Counted from the stretch's first letter, positions 45,147 through 54,228 are shown. The stretch is 64,000 nucleotides of DNA from Snodgrassella alvi (GCF_002777825.1 NZ_MEIR01000060.1:1-64000); one strand, 5' to 3'. Translations and numbers: made by a program. Notes: generated by a model from the sequence alone, not told the origin.

Positions 45147-45932
45147 TCACAACTTTCTTTTATTACATTCCTGCTGGAAATATTCCTGCAACTGCTGATT
45201 AAGTTTTCTTGCCGCTATGGGCAAAGGTTTGTGTTGTAACCACTGTTGTGGATCAATATCATCACCAACATAAAAATCATAATGAATTTTCTGTTTTGGT
45301 ACCTGATACCAAGGTTGGTGCTTTTTCAGTGCCGGCGGATTCATCACAATCACCACAGGGGTGATCACACGAGCACTGCGCAGCCCAATAGACACAGCGC
45401 CACGATTAAAACTGATTTTGTTATCCCATCCGGTACGCGTGCCCTCAGGAAAAATCAGCAGGCTTTGCCCACTGCGCAACACTGCATCAGCATCCTCAAT
45501 AACTTGCAGTGATTCATCATTCGGTAAAAATCCACAGGCAAGTATCGGGCTTTTCATTACCGGGTTATGCAACAGATCCTTTTTAACAATACAATTAAGC
45601 GTAGGTACTTTAGCCAGCATAAACACCACATCCAGCAAGGACGGATGATTGACCAGAATCAGCTGACCGGGCTGCCCGAGACGCTCAAAACCATGATAGC
45701 GGACAGAAATAACACCGGTGAAACGCAGATAACAGATAAACCCCGCCCAGATACGTGCAACAAACCGCCGCGCCCGTATATGACTGGATGTATTGTTCCT
45801 TGCCGACGGCAAGGTATAAGGCAACAGAATGACTTTAAACAACAGCCCGAATACACCAAAAATCACAAAACCCAGTGTCGTTGCACACCAGCGCCACACC
45901 CAGTTACACCAGCCCATCAGCCAATCTGCCAC
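45147..45932 (-). CDS. PlsC-like 1-acylglycerol-3-phosphate acyltransferase of the aryl-polyene cluster
   Basis: A 261-residue membrane-associated acyltransferase. An N-terminal helix (TTLGFVIFGVFGLLFKVILL) precedes the PlsC blocks: LVNHPSLLDVVFMLAK (NHxxxxD), FPEGTRTGWDNKISFNRGA and TPVVIVMNP. It is a second acyltransferase beside the LpxL-like one, so the product probably carries more than one acyl group or is built on a lipid acceptor. It overlaps the upstream gene by 16 bp. Confidence 0.9.
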   Translation of the reverse strand: MADWLMGWCNWVWRWCATTLGFVIFGVFGLLFKVILLPYTLPSARNNTSSHIRARRFVARIWAGFICYLRFTGVISVRYHGFERLGQPGQLILVNHPSLLDVVFMLAKVPTLNCIVKKDLLHNPVMKSPILACGFLPNDESLQVIEDADAVLRSGQSLLIFPEGTRTGWDNKISFNRGAVSIGLRSARVITPVVIVMNPPALKKHQPWYQVPKQKIHYDFYVGDDIDPQQWLQHKPLPIAARKLNQQLQEYFQQECNKRKL

Positions 45933-46654
45933 TGCCAGACTCCTTGCTCAGCAGGCTGCCTGCGCATAGGTTGCGCTGTTATCTGCTGTACAATCCACTC
46001 CAGCGTGCTGCTGTAATAATTCGGCGCACCAGCCAGTGGTTTATCTGTAGCCTCTGCCATCATCGGACTGTATGTCAGACTTGTCTGTTCACCTGCGGTG
46101 AGGATTAACCCCAACGCCAGAGGAAATGGCGCACGCACCGCAGCCACGTTATATTCAGCAGCCAGTGGCTCTTCCACCACCACCAACAACACCTGCGATG
46201 CGCCCTCTTCCAGCAAGCCCACTGCCTCAGTTATACCCACCTCCAGACCGTTATATAGTGCACTTAAAGCTATACATTCACTCATATCTGCGCGCATCAG
46301 CGACCACTGGCCGACAATAGCATTATGCACAGACAAAGCAAATGAAGTCGGCGACAACTCTTCTTGCTTTATCAGGCTTTGCCACAATTGAAAACTGCGG
46401 TTAATTTCACCATCATGAGACACAAAAACCACCGGACAGGATATATTCTCGGGCAACAGCGACCATGATGCTGCAAACATCAAACGAGCAGCTGAACTTA
46501 AACGACGCCTTTTCATGGCAGGTAAAAAAGATACATCAACATCTCTGGCTACTAAACCACTGATGCTCCTCCCCTGTGCCACCCACTGCTGCCAGTCTGC
46601 TAACGTCTGGTGGAAAGGACTAACCGCACGCCATGCAGATATTGCAAACTTCAT
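45917..46654 (-). CDS. Ketosynthase-like protein without catalytic Cys (ApeC / chain-length-factor-like)
   Basis: A 245-residue protein matching the short ketoacyl-synthase-N family: FAISAWRAVSPF at the start, PTSFALSVHNAIVGQWSL in place of the active-site loop, and ECIALSALYNGLEVGITEAV. The residue at the nucleophile position is not Cys, and the C-terminal KS half is missing. In characterised aryl-polyene systems such a protein forms a heterodimer with the FabF-like KS and sets chain length. It is the first gene of the operon, so the promoter must lie in the AT-rich DNA above 46654. Confidence 0.84.
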   Translation of the reverse strand: MKFAISAWRAVSPFHQTLADWQQWVAQGRSISGLVARDVDVSFLPAMKRRRLSSAARLMFAASWSLLPENISCPVVFVSHDGEINRSFQLWQSLIKQEELSPTSFALSVHNAIVGQWSLMRADMSECIALSALYNGLEVGITEAVGLLEEGASQVLLVVVEEPLAAEYNVAAVRAPFPLALGLILTAGEQTSLTYSPMMAEATDKPLAGAPNYYSSTLEWIVQQITAQPMRRQPAEQGVWQWQIG

Positions 46655-47713
46655 ATATCTGTATAAAACCCAATAAACTTAACATTATATGTAAATTTAC
46701 AACATGAAACAATTAAATTATTCTTTTATAAGTTAATATAATTTCATTTAAATTAATATCAACAATATCATTACATACAACAATAAATATTATACATATA
46801 CTAAACTTAATGAAATTTAATTATTTAAATATACATAACTTATATATTCATGACTGTAACAGACTACAATTCACTGATTTATGTACTATTCACCTGTAGT
46901 ACAATAAGTAAGGAATCGTTTTTGTGGGGAAAGTATTAACTTCTCACTGAATAAGCACTGAGCACATTACATCATGTATCACATAGCGCAGTACTATCAT
47001 TTTCGTCTGTACAAATACCTACAACCACACTGGCAATAGACGCCTACATTCATGCAATCTTATTATTATAATCATCTGAATTACATCGAAATATACCATC
47101 GTGAAGCAAAACGCTATCAGATTTCTGCTGTTCCGTCATTGACATAAACACCAGCATTTGCACACTTATACCAGAATACAGATAAACAGATACAGATATT
47201 TATTGTTAGACATAATTTAATGGCATGGAACGGCGTTTTTCCGAGCCATTAGCAAGCCATGCACAAGCATACACTGCCGATTTCTGGTTACACTAAACGA
47301 TAAAATGACAACCATAATGCGTACAATTACCAACTCCATGCGACAGCCACATATTTACCAGCATTTTTCGATATCAATGGCCGCTAACTGGATTATCAAG
47401 CCATAAGTCTCAAATTTATCAGCCAGAAAAACGCCATTTCAGCGCATAGGAAAATTGAGTATTCAAAAATAATGAACAATGGTCAATCACGACCTCTCAG
47501 CCTAACAGCCATCTGCCAACTAATAATTCTGGTCTGCTTTCACATCACCAGACCAAAGCAAATTTGCCTGCTCTAACCAGCAAAAAAATAACTGTTAGCC
47601 TTCCTTATACATACATTGTCTACCACCAATAACAATACAATACCAATTACATATGCATAATTTCAGTTGCAGGCATTGATTTCTGCGCAATGTATTCGCC
47701 TGTTATCACAATT
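46655..47713. other. AT-rich intergenic region upstream of the aryl-polyene operon
   Basis: About 1.06 kb with stops in all frames. The first ~250 bp (46655-46900) are extremely AT-rich and should contain the promoter of the aryl-polyene operon. The remainder shows no RNA gene, repeat or alignable pseudogene. I cannot pick out a specific promoter or operator. Confidence 0.55.
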
Positions 47714-48505
47714 CTAGTCCAGCCAGATTGCACTTAACATACGCCCAGTTTGCCCATCACGCCGATAGGAAAAATAGCGCTCACGCTGCAATACCGTGCA
47801 TTCTGTACCACCATAGACCTGATGAACACCAGCATCAGCCAGAGCCAGCCGTGCCAGCGCATAAATATCCGCCAGATAATGATCATTACCAATATCAGTA
47901 AAGGCCGTTTGTGCCTTGGGCTGGCTCAGGCAGAATTCCTCCCACACCTCAGCGCCAACCTCAAAAGCTTCCGGCCCAATGGCCGGCCCCAGATAAGCAA
48001 GAATTTCCAGTGGATTGACTTGCATCGCATCTACCGTATTCTGCAACACCCCATTCGCCAGCCCGCGCCAGCCGGCATGCGCTGCGGCCACCACCGTACC
48101 GGCACGGTCACACAACAATACCGGCAGACAATCCGCAGTCATAACAGCACAGGCCACTGCTTCGCCCTGAAAGCAAAAACTAGCATCAGCAGCTTCTGGC
48201 TTTCCAGCCTGCATTGCAGTTAATGCCGACATAGCATTGATTACCTTAGCACTGTGTACCTGATTCAAATAAGCCAACGGTTTTGCCACCTGCTGCTGTA
48301 CAAGTGCGCGATTATGCTGCACAGCCTCAGCATGATCACCCACATGTGCACCAATATTTAATGAAGCAAATGACGCTTGGCTCACACCACCCTGACGTGT
48401 AGTAATCAGAGTACGTACATTAGCTGGTGCCGGCCATTCTGCATCCAAAAAGGATTTTTTATCCTGATTCAGCCCAAGCGCCTGATTCATATCCCATTGG
48501 TTCAT
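47714..48505 (-). CDS. pgeF: Peptidoglycan editing factor / YfiH-family purine nucleoside phosphorylase-like protein
   Basis: A 263-residue laccase-domain protein. Metal/active-site motifs: LNQVHSAKV (His), VMTADCLPVLL (Cys) and AAHAGWRGLANGVL (His). A C-terminal SYRRDGQTGR segment follows. YfiH/PgeF proteins prevent wrong amino acids in peptidoglycan precursors and relate to LACC1 nucleoside enzymes. It lies 10 bp after rluD in the same direction, the common order rluD-pgeF. Confidence 0.92.
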   Translation of the reverse strand: MNQWDMNQALGLNQDKKSFLDAEWPAPANVRTLITTRQGGVSQASFASLNIGAHVGDHAEAVQHNRALVQQQVAKPLAYLNQVHSAKVINAMSALTAMQAGKPEAADASFCFQGEAVACAVMTADCLPVLLCDRAGTVVAAAHAGWRGLANGVLQNTVDAMQVNPLEILAYLGPAIGPEAFEVGAEVWEEFCLSQPKAQTAFTDIGNDHYLADIYALARLALADAGVHQVYGGTECTVLQRERYFSYRRDGQTGRMLSAIWLD

Positions 48506-48514
48506 TGCACTGCC

Positions 48515-49642
48515 TTATTCGCGTACATAGATAACATCCACATTATAGTCATCATCATCCCAGTCTTCATCTTCGGCTTCAGTATCCAGACGTTGCTGCC
48601 ACTCATCTGCGGTTTTAATGGCAGAGTCCATGCCCGCCTGTAAGCGCAGTACAGAAAGCAAATGATAGATATCAGCAGGCAATGGTGCTTCAAACTGCAC
48701 AGTTTCCTGAGTCTGCGGATGAATAAAGCGTAGCCGGTAGGCATGCAGTGCCTGACGTGCCAGCGCTTTAACCGCAGCCTTAACTTCAGCTGTTGCCGGA
48801 TGGCGCGGGTTACCATACAGCACATCTCCGGCCAGTGGATGGCCAGCAGCTTTCATATGCACGCGAATCTGATGGGTACGGCCGGTTTCCAGCTGGCACT
48901 CGATATAGCTGAAATCAGCATAACGTTCCAACACCTTTACATGAGTAATCGCTTCCTTGCCACCGAAAGGTATAACAGCCATACGAGTGCGATTATGCGG
49001 ATCACGTCCAATCAGGGTTTCAATTTTGCCATCAAAGGGTACGATACCATCAGCAACAGCACGATAGGTACGTTTTACTGTGCGTGCCTGTAACTGACGC
49101 ACCAACTGTGTTTGTGCCGCCACAGTTTTTGCTACCACCATCAGACCACTGGTGTCCTTATCCAGACGATGTACAATCCCCGCCCGTGGTACCTGTGCAA
49201 GCGCCGGACAATAAGCAAGTAGCCCATTGAGCAGCGTGCCCTGCCAGTTGCCCGCAGCAGGATGTACCACCAATCCGGCAGGTTTATTCAGTACCAGTAC
49301 ACTATCATCTTCATATATAATGTCCAGCGGCATCGGTTCGGGTGTAAAGGCTAGCTGGCTCTCATCCTGCTGAATAGCTACCTGTATAGTTTCACCACCG
49401 ATTAATTTATACTTGGGTGGTACCACGCTACCATTAACGGTAACATGGTTATCCTTTATCCACGCAGTCAGACGGCTGCGGGAGAATTCCGGCGCCAGTT
49501 TTGCCAGCGCTGCATCCAGACGCAAGCCGGCCAGTTCATTAGGTACTGTCCATTTTTTATAACTTTGTGCACCATCATCTGCCACAAAGGGCAAATCATC
49601 GTTATAATCGTCATCATTCTCTAACAAAGAAGTGTCTTTCAT
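48515..49642 (-). CDS. rluD: 23S rRNA pseudouridine synthase RluD
   Basis: An enzyme of about 375 residues. It has an S4-type RNA-binding domain at ~35-100 (LRLDAALAKLAPEFSRSRLT), the RluA catalytic domain with the Asp motif HRLDKDTSGLMVVAKT, and LETGRTHQIRVHMKAAGHPL. The acidic C-terminal tail (DTEAEDEDWDDDDYNVD) is long. ATG 49642 (MKDTSLLEN) is preferred. It overlaps by two bases, in opposite direction, the bamD ATG. The open frame to 49699 would run further into bamD. Confidence 0.93.
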   Translation of the reverse strand: MKDTSLLENDDDYNDDLPFVADDGAQSYKKWTVPNELAGLRLDAALAKLAPEFSRSRLTAWIKDNHVTVNGSVVPPKYKLIGGETIQVAIQQDESQLAFTPEPMPLDIIYEDDSVLVLNKPAGLVVHPAAGNWQGTLLNGLLAYCPALAQVPRAGIVHRLDKDTSGLMVVAKTVAAQTQLVRQLQARTVKRTYRAVADGIVPFDGKIETLIGRDPHNRTRMAVIPFGGKEAITHVKVLERYADFSYIECQLETGRTHQIRVHMKAAGHPLAGDVLYGNPRHPATAEVKAAVKALARQALHAYRLRFIHPQTQETVQFEAPLPADIYHLLSVLRLQAGMDSAIKTADEWQQRLDTEAEDEDWDDDDYNVDVIYVRE

Positions 49643-50447
49643 GAAAAATTTGTTTTCGGCGGTGGCTTTAGGCGTATTACTGAGTGCCTGTGCCAGCACA
49701 AGTACGGTCGATAAAGATTCCCAGATTACCCAGGACTGGTCTGTTCAGCGTCTGTACAATGAAGCACATGATGAGCTGATGCATCGTAATTATACTCATG
49801 CTGAGAAATTATACGAAATTCTACAGGCACGCTTCCCTTATGGTTCCTATGCGGAACAGGCACAGCTGGATACAGCCTATGCCTATTATAAGGACGATGA
49901 GAACGACAAGGCACTGGCTGCAATCGAGCAGTTCCAACGCTTGTATCCACAGCATCCGAACATGGATTACGCGCTGTATCTGAAAGCATTGATTCAGCTG
50001 AACGAAGACAAATCTTTCGTCAGCAAACTGGCAAAACAAGACTGGTCTGACCGTGATCCAAAAGCTAATCGCGAAGCCTATACCACTTTTGCACAACTAG
50101 TACAGTACTTCCCACAAAGTAAATATGCGGACGATGCCCGCGCCAAGATGCAGAAACTACTGGAAGCACTTGGCGGCAATGAACTTTCAGTGGCACGCTA
50201 TTACATGAAACGTGGCGCATGGCTGGCTGCGGTAGGACGTGCTCAAACAGTGATTTCCCAATATCAGAATACGCCCAATGTTGAAGAAGCACTGGCTATT
50301 ATGATTTCAGCATATTCCAAATTAGGCGAACAGAAATTAAGTGACGATACAGAACGTGTACTGGCACAGAACTTTCCGAATAGCCCCTATTTACAGACAC
50401 CTTGGCAAGACCAAAATATCATTCCGTGGTGGCGTTACTGGAAGTAA
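49641..50447 (+). CDS. bamD: Outer-membrane assembly lipoprotein BamD (ComL)
   Basis: A 268-residue lipoprotein of the BAM complex. Signal peptide and lipobox: FSAVALGVLLSAC. TPR helices follow (YNEAHDELMHRNYTHAEKLY, RFPYGSYAEQAQLDTAYAYY, YFPQSKYADDARAKM). The frame could begin at GTG 49632, but ATG 49641 gives a normal signal peptide. The ATG shares the palindrome TCATGA with the rluD start. A strong terminator follows at 50489-50525. Confidence 0.94.
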   Translation: MKNLFSAVALGVLLSACASTSTVDKDSQITQDWSVQRLYNEAHDELMHRNYTHAEKLYEILQARFPYGSYAEQAQLDTAYAYYKDDENDKALAAIEQFQRLYPQHPNMDYALYLKALIQLNEDKSFVSKLAKQDWSDRDPKANREAYTTFAQLVQYFPQSKYADDARAKMQKLLEALGGNELSVARYYMKRGAWLAAVGRAQTVISQYQNTPNVEEALAIMISAYSKLGEQKLSDDTERVLAQNFPNSPYLQTPWQDQNIIPWWRYWK

Positions 50448-50488
50448 TCGCTGCGACTATATTGTCTCAGACAGGCTAATTTTATGCT

Positions 50489-50525
50489 ATCAGGCCAATA
50501 TCAGCTGTATTGGCCTGATATTTTT
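50489..50525 (+). terminator. Terminator of bamD
   Basis: ATCAGGCCAATA (50489-50500) and TATTGGCCTGAT (50508-50519) are perfectly complementary, with a 7-nt loop and a following ATTTTT run. Confidence 0.95.
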
Positions 50526-50714
50526 GCATATACAGTATTCACTATACTACCGGCAAGCTGCGCTGTATGCGGACTACAACCTCATGTGAGCTAATAGGTT
50601 TAGCACTAAATTATATATTATAAACAACAAATTAAAGCTAAAATATCAAGAAACTCATTTAATGATTTATAACTTACTAATTTCAAATTACCAAAATCGT
50701 TTTGTGGACAGCAT

Positions 50715-51260
50715 ATAAAAGGACTGATTTCAATTGATTACACCAATGACTTTATCGCCACAGATGGCGCACTAACAACTGGATTGGCAGGACAATCAAT
50801 TGAAGTAGAAATGGTGGATGTGGCCAGAACATTTATTGAGCAAGCCGATTTTGTGGTATTTGCCATTGATGTCCATCAGGCAAATGATCAGTATCATCCA
50901 GAAAATAAATTATTTCCGCCACATAACATCATCGGTACAGAAGGTCAGAATTTATATGGCTCATTAAAACAACTGTACACAATAAATCAATCTAATCCAC
51001 AAGTTTACTGGTTAAACAAACGTCATTATTCAGCATTCAGTGGCACTGATCTAGATTTACGCCTGCGTGAAAGAAACATCACAGAAATACATTTAACTGG
51101 TGTATGTACCGACATTTGTATTTTATATACCGCAGTTGATGCTTATAACCTTAATTACGAAATAGTGATCCATCAACATGCCGTTGCCAGTTTTGACGCT
51201 ACAGGACACACATGGGCTTTAAAGCATTTTCAAAATACTTTAGGAGCCAGCATAATCTGA
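50715..51260 (+). CDS. Isochorismatase/nicotinamidase-like cysteine hydrolase, start codon apparently lost
   Basis: A hydrolase of about 181 residues. The frame begins IKGLISIDYTNDFIATDGAL (catalytic Asp), then WLNKRHYSAFSGTDLD (Lys) and LTGVCTDICILYTAVDAYN (Cys nucleophile), so the triad is complete. The homologous N-terminus falls at 50715, where the codon is ATA rather than ATG. The next possible starts are ATT 50724 and the TTG at 50784, and the TTG would delete the catalytic Asp. The upstream frame is open only to TAA at 50670 and has no ATG. Either a non-standard start is used or the gene has been silenced by a start-codon mutation. It stands alone beside IS debris. Confidence 0.8.
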   Translation: MKGLISIDYTNDFIATDGALTTGLAGQSIEVEMVDVARTFIEQADFVVFAIDVHQANDQYHPENKLFPPHNIIGTEGQNLYGSLKQLYTINQSNPQVYWLNKRHYSAFSGTDLDLRLRERNITEIHLTGVCTDICILYTAVDAYNLNYEIVIHQHAVASFDATGHTWALKHFQNTLGASII

Positions 51261-51327
51261 TCATGCTGATTAGCTCTTAATTCATCTTACTATCAGATAA
51301 GGATTTTTGTCGTTCGTGGGCACTTCG

Positions 51328-51411
51328 TGTAACTACCCTCTAAAATAATACAGCCCTAGAGTAGAAATTTCTCCATCAATCCACGAGAATTTAAATATAA
51401 AAATATGACTG
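51328..51411 (+). mobile_element. Older IS3-family left end interrupted by IS copy 2
   Basis: TGTAACTACCCTCTAAAATA...GAGTAGAAATTTCTC...GAGAATTTAAATATAAAAATATGAC follows the first ~84 bases of the complete element up to the orfA start region. There copy 2 begins. The rest of the older element is not found on the far side of copy 2. Confidence 0.82.
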
Positions 51412-51481
51412 TAACTATCCCCTAAAATAGTACAGCATAAAAGTAGAAAATTCTCTTTATTAACCCATTGAGGATTTAAGC

Positions 51482-51739
51482 ATGAAAAAAATGACTGAAC
51501 ATCAAATCGTATCTATTTTAAAAGAAGCCGAAGCCGGTATCCCCGTCAAAGAACTCTACCGTAAATATGGCATCGGCAATTCAACTTTTTATAAATGGCG
51601 TGATAAATACGGTGGCATGGAAACGTCCGATATCAAACGTTTAAAGGAGTTAGAGGCTGAAAACCGTAAGCTTAAGCAGATGTTTGCTGAGCTCAGTTTA
51701 AAATCTCAGCTTCAGGAGGAAATCATAAAAAAGCTATAG
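51482..51739 (+). CDS. IS3-family transposase OrfA (copy 2)
   Basis: An 85-residue HTH protein differing from copy 1 by a few residues (for example YRKYGIGNS against CRKYDISNS). The stop TAG overlaps the GTG of orfB by one base. The slippery AAAAAAG just upstream would place orfB in frame for an OrfAB fusion. Confidence 0.92.
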   Translation: MKKMTEHQIVSILKEAEAGIPVKELYRKYGIGNSTFYKWRDKYGGMETSDIKRLKELEAENRKLKQMFAELSLKSQLQEEIIKKL

Positions 51740-52563
51740 TGCCTACTCAAGCACGTAAAGCTTGGGCTGTACAACTGCAAAAAAATCATTCTGTTACTAT
51801 TGCCATGAGCTGCGCTATTGTTGGCTTAAGCCGTTGTTCTCACTATTATCAACCTAAATTACCGGATGATTCAGTGATTATGTCGGTACTAAGTGCTATT
51901 ACCGATAAGCATTTACGCTGGGGCTTTCCTAAATGTTTTAATCGCATCAGAAAGCTCGGCTATAAATAGAATCATAAACGCGTGTATCGGGTGTATTGCC
52001 AATTAAAGCTTAATCTCAGGGTAAAGCGTAAACAGCGCATTCCTCCACGAAATCCAGAAAGGCTATCAGTACCCAGTAAACAAGGTGAATGCTGGTCAAT
52101 GGATTTTATGAGTGACAGCAGTCGCAATCAACAGCGTTTTAGAACCTTCAATGTCATCAATGACTTTAATCGTGAGGCGTTAGGCATTGATATTGCGGTT
52201 AGTTTACCGGCTGGTAGGATTACTCGTTATCTGGATAAACTGGCCGAATATCATGGCTATCCACTCAAAATACGAGTGGATAATAAACCGGGATTTACCG
52301 GAAAAACCTTCATCTACTGGGCGAAGTCACATGGTATAACCATAGATTATATTCAAGCAGGCAGCCCATATCAAAACGGATATATTGAACGATTTAATCG
52401 CACCTATCGCACAGAGGTACTAGATTTATATCTATTTAATAATCTAGAACAAGCAAGAAAGGTAACCGAAGAATGGCTAACCATTTATAACACTGAAAGA
52501 CCTCATGAAGCATTAAATAATATGACGCCGATTGAATATAAAACCCTAAGACAAGCAGCATAA
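51739..52563 (+). pseudogene. IS3-family transposase OrfB (copy 2), internal stop
   Basis: The GTG start and N-terminus are intact (PTQARKAWAVQLQKNHSVTI), but the codon at 51967-51969 is TAG where copy 1 has TGG (Trp). After it the frame runs to 52563. The catalytic Asp/Asp/Glu positions remain (WSMDFM; RVDN; GYIERFN), but the usually conserved NGPEF reads NKPGF and VIDDFN reads VINDFN. Two kinds of damage suggest decay without selection. Confidence 0.9.
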
Positions 52564-52603
52564 TTTTCTACTTGAATCTTGTACTAAGTTTGGGGTATTT
52601 ACA

Positions 52604-52872
52604 CTTAAACCGTGCCAGCACCTGCTTATTGTCCTTTGAAAACGGCGGATAGTTGCCATTTTTATAAATCATATGATAATAATCTACACCAGCGCCATTA
52701 TTGAGAAAATGGCCATAAACAAACTGACGGGCAAGATGCTCCAGCCGTTACAGATAATTATCAGCAGTGTATCCTGTATGGAATTAAGCGCATACAAAGC
52801 ACCATTGAGCCAGTGCTTAAACGCTAACGTTGGCGTGGACACATGTAGTGCACTGAGCAGCATTAAAATAGG
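52604..52872 (-). pseudogene. Broken coding remnant of unknown family
   Basis: Read on the minus strand, two frames look coding. One gives [33 protein letters not shown]. The next frame gives [35 protein letters not shown] and DNKQVLARFK, running to the right end of IS copy 2. A frameshift near 52745 would join them. Composition and patterning look like a real protein cut by the IS. I do not recognise the family with confidence; an effector or surface-type enzyme is possible but unsupported. Confidence 0.4.
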
Positions 52873-53110
52873 TTCATTTTTCTACTCAAATATATTGTTA
52901 AAAGATTAATATGCCACAACTCTGTGGGGCAACTTAGTAACAAACCAGTCAGACAACAATTCAGTTAAACCATACTAATAGTTTCATTACTTTACACAAA
53001 TATCAATTATGGCATACACTCAAGAATAAGTATTAATTCTAAAGTTAGATATATTTTGCTTTTCAAATTTAAATTATTTAAATTGATTTAATGATCCTAA
53101 ACTTCTAATT

Positions 53111-53752
53111 ATGAATACTATTAAAAGAACGGAAAGAATGGATATCTTCATAGAAGAAGACAGAAATACTATTCTTGTTCAGGAAAAATGGCAATATAAT
53201 TGGTCTACCCGAGCTACACCTTGGACCATAAGGGAAAAAAGAAAATTCCATCAATCGGCTGATATTCTTATTAGCAAAATTTGGGGAAATTATTTTAAGT
53301 TAAAAATTAGGGGGCTATCTAACTTTGCTGTAAAACATCAGAATAGTATTTTCACCGTAAATTTTGACATCAAATGGGTATTAACAAATCCTCACTGGAC
53401 AGTAAATGTAATCAAAATAGCTCCGGGGGGTTTTGAAACAAGCTATATAATCTGGGATCAAAGAATAATTAGCTTAGATACTGAAGATATTAAATCAAAC
53501 TATAAGGGATACTTTGGTTTTAAAGATTATTATCAATTTCCTATTGCTCATGAATTTGGGCACACTGTGGGAAATGTTCCGATAATTGGACATTCGGATG
53601 AATATCATGATGATAGTCACATTAATGGAGGATTTAAGCGAGATTACCCCAGCATAATGAATGTAGGAAATGAATTACGGAAACGTCATTTAGATTATAT
53701 TCTAAATCAGCTAAACGCTATGTTACCTAATACAACTTTTTATCTAATATAA
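53111..53752 (+). CDS. Putative zinc metallopeptidase (possible toxin/effector)
   Basis: A 213-residue protein with no signal peptide. The zincin motif [11 protein letters not shown] is near residue 148, followed by GHSDEYHDD with a possible third ligand, then a conserved-looking [20 protein letters not shown] (a Met-turn-like PSIMN). The region before it (~1-130) is beta-rich and unassigned. It has very low GC compared with flanking core genes. A lipoprotein gene follows after 4 bp, so the pair is likely co-translated. A metallopeptidase domain followed by a small exported protein resembles effector-immunity modules. The substrate is unknown. Confidence 0.72.
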   Translation: MNTIKRTERMDIFIEEDRNTILVQEKWQYNWSTRATPWTIREKRKFHQSADILISKIWGNYFKLKIRGLSNFAVKHQNSIFTVNFDIKWVLTNPHWTVNVIKIAPGGFETSYIIWDQRIISLDTEDIKSNYKGYFGFKDYYQFPIAHEFGHTVGNVPIIGHSDEYHDDSHINGGFKRDYPSIMNVGNELRKRHLDYILNQLNAMLPNTTFYLI

Positions 53753-53756
53753 AGTT

Positions 53757-54194
53757 ATGAAGAAATATGCATTCATTATATTATTTATTCTGCTACTATC
53801 TTCTTGCAATAAAATTAAAGTAAGAGAAGAGAATAATCGGGAGAGTCACATAGTAGTTAATAAAGAGTTAAATAGAGCTGATAGCGATACTATGGAAAAA
53901 TTTATGAATTTTAATCATATAGAACAAACACCTGTAGATAGTCTGATAAAAAATTATCCGCCCTTGTGGGATAAAACATTTATTCTGGGTAAAAAAGACG
54001 GTTTTATTACCGAATTCAGAGCAGGACTATCCAAACAATTTACACCAAAAGAAATAAGGAGCAGAGATATAAAAATTAGGGAAGTAACATGGACTAGCAG
54101 CAATGAAGAAAATCTCACTGTTTGGTTTGAAGAAAAAAACCATAAATGGATTCCTGTCGCACATTTCATCTGGGATAAAAATGCTGTGTTTTAA
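53757..54194 (+). CDS. Small lipoprotein, candidate immunity protein of the metallopeptidase
   Basis: A 145-residue protein with lipobox LLLSSC (residues ~12-18 after KKYAFIILFI). The mature part is charged, with IREVTWTSSNEENLTVWFEE and KWIPVAHFIW. The family is not recognised. It starts 4 bp after the metallopeptidase stop and shares its low GC. If the peptidase acts in the periplasm, a lipoprotein inhibitor there would be logical, but this is inference from context. Confidence 0.65.
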   Translation: MKKYAFIILFILLLSSCNKIKVREENNRESHIVVNKELNRADSDTMEKFMNFNHIEQTPVDSLIKNYPPLWDKTFILGKKDGFITEFRAGLSKQFTPKEIRSRDIKIREVTWTSSNEENLTVWFEEKNHKWIPVAHFIWDKNAVF

Positions 54195-54228
54195 TGTTTA
54201 TTTTAGCAATCAAGTATTTCTCCTATAA

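Larger units (their letters stand above)
51412..52603 (+). mobile_element. IS3-family insertion sequence, copy 2 (full length, 1192 bp)
   Basis: Left end TGTAACTATCCCCTAAAATA, right end TTTGGGGTATTTACA; the ends form an imperfect inverted repeat. It contains orfA, an A6G slippery heptamer at 51727-51733 for -1 frameshifting, and orfB. No clear target-site duplication (AATATGAC left, CTTAAACC right), consistent with insertion into an older end followed by rearrangement. Confidence 0.95.
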
